Source: Pseudofrancisella aestuarii (GTDB lineage Bacteria; Pseudomonadota; Gammaproteobacteria; Francisellales; Francisellaceae). Taken from it: a stretch of 64,000 bases of DNA. The notes beneath the pieces are model-generated. The model was not told where the DNA came from, did not search any database, and worked only from the letters and a program-made list of their open reading frames with translations. The stretch spans positions 737,156 through 801,155 of the forward strand of contig NZ_QLIS02000001.1 of assembly GCF_003574475.2 (NCBI RefSeq), read 5' to 3'. Shown piece after piece: positions 9,559 to 18,600 of the stretch (position 1 is its first letter; each line of letters starts with the position of its first letter). The position numbers and the translations under genes are program-made.

Positions 9559-10809
9559 ATGAGTGAACTTATAAATATTCTAGAAGACTCTTCTATAAAT
9601 ACTTTAGAAAGAATAAATCCAGTAAATAATTTACAGCTCTATGCTAAGTATGAAAATGCTGAGTACCAGGCTTTCTTGACAAAATTAATTGAAAATGTTG
9701 AAGACTCCAACAATATAGATATCTATAGTTTGTTTATAGCATTAAACTCAGAAATATGTCTAAATCTAGATAATCTTAACTCTATCCCAGACATTATAAA
9801 CAAATATCTTATTTTTGTAGAAAATAACTTTGAAAATATCTCTCCTAAAGATAGCTCTCAAAAAAATGAATTATCTGAAAAAGGGATTAATTTATTCATT
9901 TCAGTAATAGATAGTAACTTTTCTGAGATATCTAATAACTTAGAGATATCAAACTCCTTTATAGAATTAGTTATCAAAGATATAGAAAGCCTAATAAGTT
10001 TTTTTGAAAGTAATTCGATTAAATACAATAAAACACTAAAGCAACAGCTTATTAGTACTTTAAAAAAAGTTGAAGCTTCTATAGTAACCGACACCTCTGA
10101 AGAGGATAACAGTAAAACTATAGAACCATCTAAAAAGAAAAATCTAAGAAATAAAGCGGATAGCAAGAGACAACTTAATTCGTCACAAAATCAAAACTTC
10201 CGCTCTCATAAATGGTTAACGTTAATAGAAAAAATTGAGGTTTTAAAAGAACTAATAGAAAATGAGAGAATATTTGAGACATCTATAGTTTATGATGATA
10301 TCCAAAATCTACTAGTAAACTTTGATCCAAAAGAGTATTTTCCAGAGATATTTTTCCCTCTTTATAAGAAGGTAGCTCCTTATATTAAGGATATACACAA
10401 AAATATAGACCTTTACTCTAGCAGCATTCAATGGAGCATTGCTAAAAAAATGTACAATATTGATTATAATGAATTCTTAGAAAATTATGAAAAAATGCCT
10501 GAAAATAAACTTATAAATACTCCTTTGGCAGAAAGTCATTTTTATGGTACATCATCAGAAGCACAAGACTACTCTAAAGAAGAAAATAGAATTTTAAGTG
10601 ATGAGGAAGCCTATAAAGAAGATATTAGTATAAATAATAAACCTTCATCTAAAAATAAAGAACTCTCCACTAAATTTAAACAATCTAATCAAGAGTATCT
10701 AGATAATAATGAAAATAATGTTGATGAAGATAGTTATTCTTATAATGATGAAGGTTATAATAGTAAGGAAGAAAGTGAGGAAGATTTGAACAAGCTATTT
10801 GATTTTTAA
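9559..10809 (+). CDS. iglI: IglI, T6SS island protein of uncertain exact role
   Basis: This 416-residue protein is assigned by its position between dotU and iglJ. The N-terminal 170 residues look helical and acidic. Residues of about 180-219 form a polar, basic linker. Residues of about 220-335 form a second helical unit containing FDPKEYFPEIFFPLYKK. The last 70 residues are a low-complexity tail dominated by Asp, Glu, Asn and Ser, ending LNKLFDF. The helix-linker-helix layout could suit a TssA-like or chaperone role, but I cannot show this. IglI is reported as necessary for T6SS function in Francisella. GGAG lies before the ATG. Confidence 0.87.
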   Translation: MSELINILEDSSINTLERINPVNNLQLYAKYENAEYQAFLTKLIENVEDSNNIDIYSLFIALNSEICLNLDNLNSIPDIINKYLIFVENNFENISPKDSSQKNELSEKGINLFISVIDSNFSEISNNLEISNSFIELVIKDIESLISFFESNSIKYNKTLKQQLISTLKKVEASIVTDTSEEDNSKTIEPSKKKNLRNKADSKRQLNSSQNQNFRSHKWLTLIEKIEVLKELIENERIFETSIVYDDIQNLLVNFDPKEYFPEIFFPLYKKVAPYIKDIHKNIDLYSSSIQWSIAKKMYNIDYNEFLENYEKMPENKLINTPLAESHFYGTSSEAQDYSKEENRILSDEEAYKEDISINNKPSSKNKELSTKFKQSNQEYLDNNENNVDEDSYSYNDEGYNSKEESEEDLNKLFDF

Positions 10810-10815
10810 TAACCC

Positions 10816-11562
10816 ATGTACGCAGAGCCTATAAATTTAGATCAATTAAAAAAAGTTATAGAAAAAATTTCTATAAATAACTTATTGCATATACTTATTT
10901 ATCATGGAATTGATATAAAAGATATAAAACTGATTCCTATATTAAAAAATAGTGTACCAGATTCTACCATATTAGGGATCTCATCAAATCGTGAAAGAAT
11001 ATATATAAAAATAAATGTATTTAAAATAAATATATTTTCTTCATTGGAAAGTAAATATCAACAATATATAAAAAATGGAAATACACAAGCTATAAATACT
11101 TTAGAATATGGTATACAAGCTTTACTTTATAGGTATGTTTTTGGTACTAAAAGCTTTCAATATCTTTTACAACAAAATGTATACAAAAAGATACCTCCTC
11201 TCTCTACAGTAAATGGCATTATAAATAGCTTATATAAACTATTTGCTGAAGACTTCTGCACTATTATTAGCTATGAAAAGAAATTTATTAATATTAAAAG
11301 AGAAGTTGCTACAGTAGGGCCAGGTAATATAGGTAGTATTTTCTTAGGTGGCTTTATACCCTCATTTGTTTACTTGATAAAAGTAAATATTATTTTCCTT
11401 AATCAGAATAGTAAAAATAAAAACATTTTGAACATAGAAGCAACAATAAAGAACTTTCATAAAAATATAAAGAATGATTTCATAGATATAATCCTTGTAG
11501 CTTCAATAGAGATGCCTAAAGAAGATATAATTTATCTTGGAGATTATAACTTAAGAAGCTAA
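10816..11562 (+). CDS. iglJ: IglJ, T6SS baseplate component (TssG-like)
   Basis: This 248-residue protein is the last gene of the pdpA-iglJ transcription unit. The segment around residues 165-200 (GPGNIGSIFLGGFIPSFVYLIKVNI) is hydrophobic and glycine-rich, but the protein is otherwise soluble-looking. IglJ has been related by remote homology to TssG, the partner of TssF in the baseplate wedge. It starts six bases after iglI without a clear ribosome binding site, which suggests coupled translation. In F. tularensis and F. novicida the next gene is pdpC, on the same strand. Here the next gene is iglD on the opposite strand, six bases away. Confidence 0.87.
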   Translation: MYAEPINLDQLKKVIEKISINNLLHILIYHGIDIKDIKLIPILKNSVPDSTILGISSNRERIYIKINVFKINIFSSLESKYQQYIKNGNTQAINTLEYGIQALLYRYVFGTKSFQYLLQQNVYKKIPPLSTVNGIINSLYKLFAEDFCTIISYEKKFINIKREVATVGPGNIGSIFLGGFIPSFVYLIKVNIIFLNQNSKNKNILNIEATIKNFHKNIKNDFIDIILVASIEMPKEDIIYLGDYNLRS

Positions 11563-11568
11563 TATTTT

Positions 11569-12768
11569 TTAGGTGAATGCAATAAAGAACTCAAAATTTT
11601 GACTCTCAGGAAAGGCAGAAAATACGGCACTTCGGTCTGCTAAAACAAAATCCCACTCTGATCCTTTTTTAATCTCATATAGAGTATCTAAATTATTAAG
11701 ACTTATAGCAAAGTTAGTCATAGAAGTATCCACTTCTTCGAGCTTAAGTCCTGATAGAGAAAGAGTAACAATACTCTTATTCCTACTAATACTTGTTATT
11801 CTAATAACATTTTTGTTATCAAATCTCGCATTATTAGGCGCATCATGTTTTCTCTTAATAACAAAATAATGTCTTTTTGCCACAAAAAACTCATCAGGAA
11901 AGTCTTCACAAATATACTTCTGACCTTGCAAATGAAATTGTACAAAATTACTAATCTTTTTATGTTTACATATATCAAAAAGTTTTTCTATTAATAATCT
12001 AAACTTACTAATTGGTTTATAAAAATCATATATAATATGTTGAATATTCTCTGCTCCATCATCAGTACTAACCTGCATCAAACTATAAATATCATGAATA
12101 ATATTAAAAATATGTAAAGGATTTACATTTATCCTGTTTTTTTCAGAAAAACGTAACTCCCTATCTAATCTAGTTATTAGAAAACTTAAATATATCGAAG
12201 CATACGGTCTAGATATTGAAAAAACAAATTTATTAAAGGCTTTTAGTTCCGCCACTAATCTATTCATATTTAAAAAAAGATTATCCATCAAATAATGATC
12301 TAGTGTTAATAATGGAAAATCATAATCTACAGCTTCTAATTGACCATTATTAGACTTAAACAATGCTATTTGAATACTATATTTTACATTATAATCACGT
12401 TCTACGGATAGAGACAAATGATTAGTTATATATTTATTACCTTCTTTTTCCTTAACTTTTTCACTAATATTTAAAAAAAGAGGAATTGCGGCAGCTAACT
12501 CCTCATCTTTAACTTGAACAGATAAAGGATATGTTTTATCAAATAAAACTAAGCTTTTATCCTCTATGTAAAGCTTTAGCTCTTTAACAAGAATTAGCCC
12601 AGAACTTAGGCTCTCCATATCTAAATCGAAGCTAACTATACCCTGACGAAGATTAGATGGGAGAAAATTTGCATATGCAGCCTTCTCAGCTAGTGTAGTA
12701 TCAGATTTATCTAAAACTTTACTATCTAATCTTAGGCCGTCTTCCCAATACAATCTTTCTAGAAACAT
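11569..12768 (-). CDS. iglD: IglD, T6SS baseplate component (TssK-like)
   Basis: This 399-residue protein uses the ATG at 12768. The frame is open to an earlier ATG at 12810, but the inner start is better. It has AAGGA at a proper distance, gives the usual IglD length of about 398 residues, and begins MFLERLYWEDGLRL, which resembles the start of TssK proteins (Trp, acidic residue, Gly, then Leu). TssK links the baseplate to the membrane complex. It is the last gene of the iglABCD unit. The longer start would overlap the end of iglC by 17 bases. Confidence 0.93.
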   Translation of the reverse strand: MFLERLYWEDGLRLDSKVLDKSDTTLAEKAAYANFLPSNLRQGIVSFDLDMESLSSGLILVKELKLYIEDKSLVLFDKTYPLSVQVKDEELAAAIPLFLNISEKVKEKEGNKYITNHLSLSVERDYNVKYSIQIALFKSNNGQLEAVDYDFPLLTLDHYLMDNLFLNMNRLVAELKAFNKFVFSISRPYASIYLSFLITRLDRELRFSEKNRINVNPLHIFNIIHDIYSLMQVSTDDGAENIQHIIYDFYKPISKFRLLIEKLFDICKHKKISNFVQFHLQGQKYICEDFPDEFFVAKRHYFVIKRKHDAPNNARFDNKNVIRITSISRNKSIVTLSLSGLKLEEVDTSMTNFAISLNNLDTLYEIKKGSEWDFVLADRSAVFSAFPESQNFEFFIAFT

Positions 12769-12793
12769 TTTAGAATCCTTACTAACTAATAAC

Positions 12794-13426
12794 TTAAGCA
12801 GATGCTGCAATATAACCTATTTTAGCTACACCTTTATCTGTACTAGCAGCGCTACATACAGGTAAACTTCCCTTATCAGTTGTAAGTCCATCAATAGATA
12901 TAATATGATATCTCATACCATCTTTAGAAACACCCATAAGCTCTGTTGGCTCTATACTAATACTAAAAGCATCCGCACTTATAGGGTATAACTCAAGGTT
13001 AGATATATCTATTGTGATTCCCCATTTATCATCTGTTTTATACTCTTGCTTTTTATTAGAGCTTCCCAACTTAATTTTCATATCAGTAGCTCCTGCTTTT
13101 AAAATATCAGAAACTTTTTCCTGTATTTTTACTCGCGTACTAGAGTTTATTAAAGTTCCTAAAACAATACTTATAGTTGGATTTATAGAACCGGGAGTAA
13201 TAGTTAAAGATATTACACTAGCTGCGGCCGTAGCATCATCAGCTTTAGTAACATCATCACCACCCTCAATAGCTACTATTTTTTTATCTACTTTTTCTCC
13301 TGCTATCTCTAATGAATCAATAAATATTCTAGGATTAGGATGCGAGCCTATACAAGCTGTTGTCCCAGTTCTCACAGATATTGTTTGACCACTTGTTACA
13401 GTTTGTCTTGATATTATCTCACTCAT
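12794..13426 (-). CDS. iglC: IglC, Hcp-like inner tube protein
   Basis: This 210-residue protein closely matches my memory of F. tularensis IglC (209 residues), including TACIGSHPN near the start, VAIEGGEDVTKAD-type and SITPGSINPTISI-type segments, and PTELMGVSKDGM. IglC folds like Hcp and forms the tube propelled by the IglAB sheath. It is among the most abundant island proteins in macrophages. Cys25 and Cys191 are present, but residue 192, a second cysteine in the F. tularensis sequence as I recall it, is serine here. It lies between iglB and iglD in the same transcription unit. Confidence 0.98.
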   Translation of the reverse strand: MSEIISRQTVTSGQTISVRTGTTACIGSHPNPRIFIDSLEIAGEKVDKKIVAIEGGDDVTKADDATAAASVISLTITPGSINPTISIVLGTLINSSTRVKIQEKVSDILKAGATDMKIKLGSSNKKQEYKTDDKWGITIDISNLELYPISADAFSISIEPTELMGVSKDGMRYHIISIDGLTTDKGSLPVCSAASTDKGVAKIGYIAASA

Positions 13427-13450
13427 AATTATCTCTCCTCATTTCTTTAT

Positions 13451-14971
13451 TTATGATGCAGCTTGACCAAATAGCTCTGGCTCAAGCCTAGTGTCTATAG
13501 TCATTGTAGTATCCATTCCCTCAAACTGAATATGAGGAATTACATTAACTTTACATGAATACCAGCCTGGCTTGCCAGGTATAGGCTTAACTTCTATAGA
13601 CACATTTCTAAACGGATATCTGGCCATCTCTAGTGGCGTCGGTTGATATACCGTTGTTACAAATTCTGATATCCAATCAGAAAGTATTCCCTGGATTTCT
13701 TCTGCTCCAACTACGCTACCAATCTTATCCCTAATAACACACTTAATAAAATGTGAAATCCTTGATATACATAGAGTGTATGAAAGATTTGCTATTAGCC
13801 TTGAGTTTGCGGAATCAAAATCATCGACAAATTCCTCAACCTTCTTAGTTGAGTTTATGCTAAAAAAGCAAGCATTACTTGTTCCCTTTTCTCCAACAAA
13901 TGGAATAAGTCCTATATTTGCTAAAGAAAGTTCCATATAGTCTGCAAATAAAACATTTAAAGGTGCTTTTGTTTCTAGAACGCCTTTATTATCATAAACA
14001 CAAGAAGTTAGGTTCCTGACATACCCTCCACTTTCAACACCTCTTATAAACTGAAACCATCTTGTTTTATCATATGATCTCATCATGTTTTTAACTACGT
14101 GTATAGATGAAGGTCCCCACAAATAGCTGTTATTGTCTTGATAATCAACAAATTCATTGAAACCTTTCATAAGCTTTGATTGTACTGGATTATTCTCAGG
14201 ATTATATGGTTGGCGAAGCATAAAATCTCCAACCGTTAAACCAATATAAGCAGCAACATCTAGGTTCCTAAAGTCATTCCATTCTTTATATTTAGGGTGC
14301 TCCAGAAGAGTCTCAAAACTCTTTATTTGAGTTATCTCAGATAGGTCTTCAACTCCAAAGAAAGATTTGTCAATTGATGCTACAAATGGTGCATGAGAAT
14401 TTTTCGCCACCATTCCCATTCCTGTTAACCATGTAATATCATCCGTAGAGTTATTAAAATCATAAAGTCCTAATATAGCACCATATGGCTCTCCACCATA
14501 TTGATCAAACTCAGAAACATAAACTTTCTTGAAGAAATCACTACTAGAAATATCATAAAGATTTCTCTCAAAATCATACTGAAGTTCTTCTTTTTTTACA
14601 TCAAGGATACTGACTTCAACCATGTCATAGTCACCTTGACATACTTCTTGAACCTGTAACCATTCTTTCTCTAAAGCTTTAAATTCATCATTTGAAATGA
14701 TTGCATTTACTTGTAAGTCTATGAGTTTATCTATAACTGATATAACTTTCTGTACATACTTTTGATTATAATTATTAATATCTTGATTATTCGCTAACAC
14801 TAGCGAAAGAGCCATTAAGTTTCTAGCATTATAGTTTTCTGATAAAGAAAGTACTTTTGAAGCATCATCAGAAACGTTAAAATCAATATTTTGGAGAACT
14901 GTACTAACTTCTCCAGAACTCCCAAAATTACTTAAAAGCTCTTCTGTAAGGCTTACATTATTATCTGACAT
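13451..14971 (-). CDS. iglB: IglB, TssC-like T6SS sheath protein
   Basis: This 506-residue protein has the same length as F. tularensis IglB and forms the contractile sheath with IglA. It shows features of the TssC family: the mid-protein segment around FARFPYNPEN-type sequence (here MLRQPYNPENN), conserved WGPSSIHV and GGYVRNLTS stretches, and the C-terminal region ending in strands that interlock with IglA (VEVKPIPGKPGWYSC-like). No membrane segment is present. It is separated from iglA by 28 bases and from iglC by 24 bases, both containing ribosome binding sites. Confidence 0.97.
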   Translation of the reverse strand: MSDNNVSLTEELLSNFGSSGEVSTVLQNIDFNVSDDASKVLSLSENYNARNLMALSLVLANNQDINNYNQKYVQKVISVIDKLIDLQVNAIISNDEFKALEKEWLQVQEVCQGDYDMVEVSILDVKKEELQYDFERNLYDISSSDFFKKVYVSEFDQYGGEPYGAILGLYDFNNSTDDITWLTGMGMVAKNSHAPFVASIDKSFFGVEDLSEITQIKSFETLLEHPKYKEWNDFRNLDVAAYIGLTVGDFMLRQPYNPENNPVQSKLMKGFNEFVDYQDNNSYLWGPSSIHVVKNMMRSYDKTRWFQFIRGVESGGYVRNLTSCVYDNKGVLETKAPLNVLFADYMELSLANIGLIPFVGEKGTSNACFFSINSTKKVEEFVDDFDSANSRLIANLSYTLCISRISHFIKCVIRDKIGSVVGAEEIQGILSDWISEFVTTVYQPTPLEMARYPFRNVSIEVKPIPGKPGWYSCKVNVIPHIQFEGMDTTMTIDTRLEPELFGQAAS

Positions 14972-14999
14972 AGTATTCTCCTCTTATCTCTTACTTGTC

Positions 15000-15542
15000 T
15001 TATTTATCTTCTTTTTCTATACTTCCGATCTCCTTATCTTCAGAATCCTTTATAGAATAATTTGCTAATGCTGGAATTTTCTTTTTTAAAGCATCTAGTT
15101 CTTCCTTATTAGAAAAAACATTATCTATAACTCTTTTTAAATTTCTATTGTTATCTATATCTTTAGCAAATGAAGTCAAGATTTCTTTCATTTCTAGCAA
15201 AGCTTTAATTTCTGGAACTTTTTTTGCCACAGCATCAGGCTTAAAATCTTTAAGTCCTTGTAATGTATAATTAACTTTTAAATTACTCGGCTGCTTAGAT
15301 ACAAAATTAGGAACCTCAAAGTCAAAAGAAACTTTCATATCCTCAAGAGTTCTATCTACTCCGTTCTTGATTCTTCTTACTTCTCTATCTGCTAATTCCT
15401 TTTTAGCATCATCAGATCTTCCTTTTGACAAGTCACCAACTACCAATACTCTGTACGGAAGCTCTTTTTTCTTCAGAACCCCATCAACATTAGTTTCATA
15501 ATTGATCATTAACCTAGAATTAGGAATTTTATTTTTAGCCAT
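15000..15542 (-). CDS. iglA: IglA, TssB-like T6SS sheath protein
   Basis: This 180-residue protein has the signature of TssB sheath subunits near the start: INYETNVDGVLKKKELPYRV followed by LVVGDLSK, then the DRTLEDMKVSFDFEVPN stretch. IglA and IglB assemble as a heterodimer in the sheath. The C-terminal part contains the helix used for IglB binding in F. tularensis. AGGAG lies shortly before the ATG. A separate promoter candidate lies upstream, between pdpD and iglA, so the iglABCD genes may be transcribed apart from pdpD as well as with it. Confidence 0.97.
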   Translation of the reverse strand: MAKNKIPNSRLMINYETNVDGVLKKKELPYRVLVVGDLSKGRSDDAKKELADREVRRIKNGVDRTLEDMKVSFDFEVPNFVSKQPSNLKVNYTLQGLKDFKPDAVAKKVPEIKALLEMKEILTSFAKDIDNNRNLKRVIDNVFSNKEELDALKKKIPALANYSIKDSEDKEIGSIEKEDK

Positions 15543-15592
15543 CTCTTTTCTCCTCTTATTATTTCTTATCTATATCTCATCTCTCATTAATG

Positions 15593-15621
15593 AATCTAAC
15601 GCAAGATCTAGAATAGTGCAA
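15593..15621 (-). promoter_or_regulatory. Candidate promoter for iglABCD
   Basis: On the minus strand TTGCAC (15621-15616) and TAGATT (15598-15593) are separated by 17 bases, which suits a sigma-70 promoter. The transcript would have a leader of about 45 bases before iglA. The match is moderate, and island promoters in Francisella are known to depend on MglA, SspA and PigR/FevR, so the true start needs mapping. Confidence 0.4.
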
Positions 15622-15644
15622 CATCATTTATGCCTTTTTTCTAT

Positions 15645-15663
15645 AATTTTTTTTAAAAAAATT
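15645..15663. repeat. T-tract/A-tract element, copy 1 (before iglA)
   Basis: The sequence AATTTTTTTTAAAAAAAT, followed by one more T, lies five bases after the pdpD stop and about 24 bases upstream of the candidate iglA -35 box. The same 18 bases occur exactly at 19636-19653, upstream of pdpD. It is palindromic in part and would bend DNA. It could act as an upstream promoter element or a nucleoid-protein site. Confidence 0.6.
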
Positions 15664-15667
15664 ACTC

Positions 15668-18600
15668 CTATATATTGATTATAGGCCTTAATCTATGATT
15701 TAAATCCACCTTGTTATTTTTTGGAACATTTAACAATAACTCAAGGCAAATCGTTCCTTTTTCATTTGTTTGAGCTAACTCCAACTTTAATGATGCTTCA
15801 GCACTAGCTAGTTTATCTATAACCTTAGAAACACTAGGGACTCCTGTTAATGGAAAGCACCCTGGGATATTTATTTCATTTGGTACTAATGGAAGTGGAA
15901 GACCATGTTTAATGTTTAAATCCCCTTTTATTGGATTAAACGTTAAGCCAATTGGAAAAGTAACTGAATCGCTATTTTTATTTGCAGATGGCTTAAGAAC
16001 TCTAAATCCAATATAAGCATTACCTACAATATCTTTCTTTGATTTAACAGCTTCTTTTATTGAAGCTGGTATTTTAGCTAAAATATTAGTAATTTCAGCT
16101 TCATTAATATTTATAGTTTTAGATTTATTAGTTACACAATTGATTACTTTCTCCAAATCACTATGTATTTTTAATAATTCAGAACAATCCCATATTGTCT
16201 CTAAAAATATAGAGTCCACACCCAAATTTTCATAGTTAAACAATATTTCAATTATTGTATCACTACTCTTCTTATTTTCAGTATCTTCCCCTATATGCTT
16301 TGAAAGGAGATTTAGAAACTGATCAATAGGTAAAGCTACATTAGAAGCATAGTCACCAAACTCCTTAGCAGCTAGAACACACTCTGATAACATACAGTAC
16401 AACTCAAAAGTATTCTCTGAAGAATAATTTGTCTCTTCACTTACTGACGCCACCTCTTCTAAAAAAAGCTTTGCATGTGTTTCCGTTGCTATTCTTATAA
16501 CATTTATTAGTTTTAAATGAGATTCTGAAATTGTGACATCATTCAATTTATTATTAATACCCAATAGCTTTATTTTTTCTAAAAGCGTAACAACTTTTTT
16601 ATTTATACTATTATTCAAAAGGATACACTCTCTAACAGCCTTTAGAATAACATCATTATCTTCAACGGTAGCTAAAGAATCTTTATTTCTTGCAAGCTCC
16701 TTTGAGCATTTTGAAAGGGTTGATAGATATGTTTTAAATTCAGTCACGAGCAAATCATCCAATTTTCTTAAACGATCCTCTATCCAAGATCTAAAACTTT
16801 TATAATCTCTATTAAATATGTCATAGAAGGTTTTTTTAGCAAAATTTCTATCACTATCAAACTTAAGGTTATTAAAAATATTAGAGTAATCATTTAGTAC
16901 AAAATTTATCCATTCGCGCATACATTTAAGATTTCTCTTTTTATACTCAGCATATTCTGCCCTATCTTCTTTTGTAACCCTATACAAGTCTTCATTTCCC
17001 TTAAGAGCGTTAAGGGTAACTGCCACACTAAAGTCGTATATTGCATAGGAGCTAGTTTTTTCCAGATCTAATTTGTTGAAAATTGAGAAAAAGTCAATAT
17101 TATACTTATCATATAAATTATCTGCTTTAAGAAATAAGCTTTTAATTTTACTTATAGGAATACTTGAGCCTATAGTTAAACTACTTAGATTTTGATCAAA
17201 AATAGGATTACTACCACTCAAGTTCCATGCTCCATTAAAAGATATATAACCAGCTGAGTTTCTTTCAGTTGCGACAAAATAGCAATCCTTTTCCATTAGC
17301 TGATCTACATCATCTTTATCTTTTTTTTCATTAGAACCAATATTTAAATCTGTATAAAGAAATTTAGAAACCTTTTCTTTATCTCCTTTAAATTCTTGTA
17401 TTTCTCCATTTTTAATATAATTGACAAAGCTGAATTGCTTATAAACAAAATCTGCTTCATCACTATTTATATTTATAGATTCATCCATAGGAATAATTGT
17501 CTCAGAACTCATTTGTTGATCATCAAGCTGAAACGAAGGATCAGCAATATTCACACCATAGTTGAGACCCTTATTCTTTAAAGACTCCGAACTTCCAGTC
17601 AATGCTGTTATAAAATCAATTTCATCACTTTTATCATGTATTTTCTCATTCTTAACAAATACATCAACATAATCAGCCATATCATTACGGTAAGATTTAA
17701 GTAAACTAGTTTTTTCACCACTATTTATCACATTATTTTCAGTTATTGATTTAAGCTTACCTGATGTTTTATATTGGTTCTGGAAAACCTTTCCTAAAGA
17801 ATCAGTTGCAGATGAAAAATTTCTTTTTCCAGTAACTTGTGGATTAAATTTAGTACTAAATGGCAACGATATACTAATCGTTTTTGTAGATGATGCCCCT
17901 CCCATTCTATACAGCCCTAGAGTAACTGCAAGCTTAACATCAACATCTCCTATAAGATTAACCACCTCAGGAATATGCATCACTGGAAATTTGTTACTTT
18001 CCTCAACTTTTTCCTTATACCATTCTAAAACTTTTTGGTAATTATCAATATTAGATAAATCTTCTGAAATTTCTTTAGGCTTAGTACTTATTTTTGCGGA
18101 TGTTTCCAATATCTTTAAGCCATATACCTTATCTGTCTTACTCTCCTTATAAAAAGGATATTTAAATATATCAGCTTCTCTATACTCTGACTCTTTCTTA
18201 AAAGTGGCAACTCCTTTACCTTTTAAGCTATCTATAACAACCTTCAACCTTGTTCTTTCTCTATAGCTTAATTGTAACTGTTTATTAAAAAAAGTAGCTT
18301 CAATATCAGGATAAGAATATTCCCTTGCTAAAACATTACTATTCTCAGAATCTGTAAAGATAAGATATTTATATTCATCACCAATATAATAATTGCTCTG
18401 ATCTTGAAACATCTTCTTTCCAAGCTTTTTTTTATCTTCATTATCTGTTATCAAGGCATCATAATTTGATTTTTTATACACTGGACTAGCAACTAATGTT
18501 TTAACATGCTTACTATACATTGCGCTTATAAGTCTTGCGTCAAGGTATGATTTAGCAAACCCTCCATCCTCACTACTTATATCACAAACTTTACTACCTC

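Noticed and set aside
11563..11568. Terminator between iglJ and iglD
   Set aside because: The gap is only six bases and no hairpin with a T run is found around it.
13014..13388. A 124-codon frame antisense to iglC
   Set aside because: IglC is conserved and certain; the opposite frame is a shadow.
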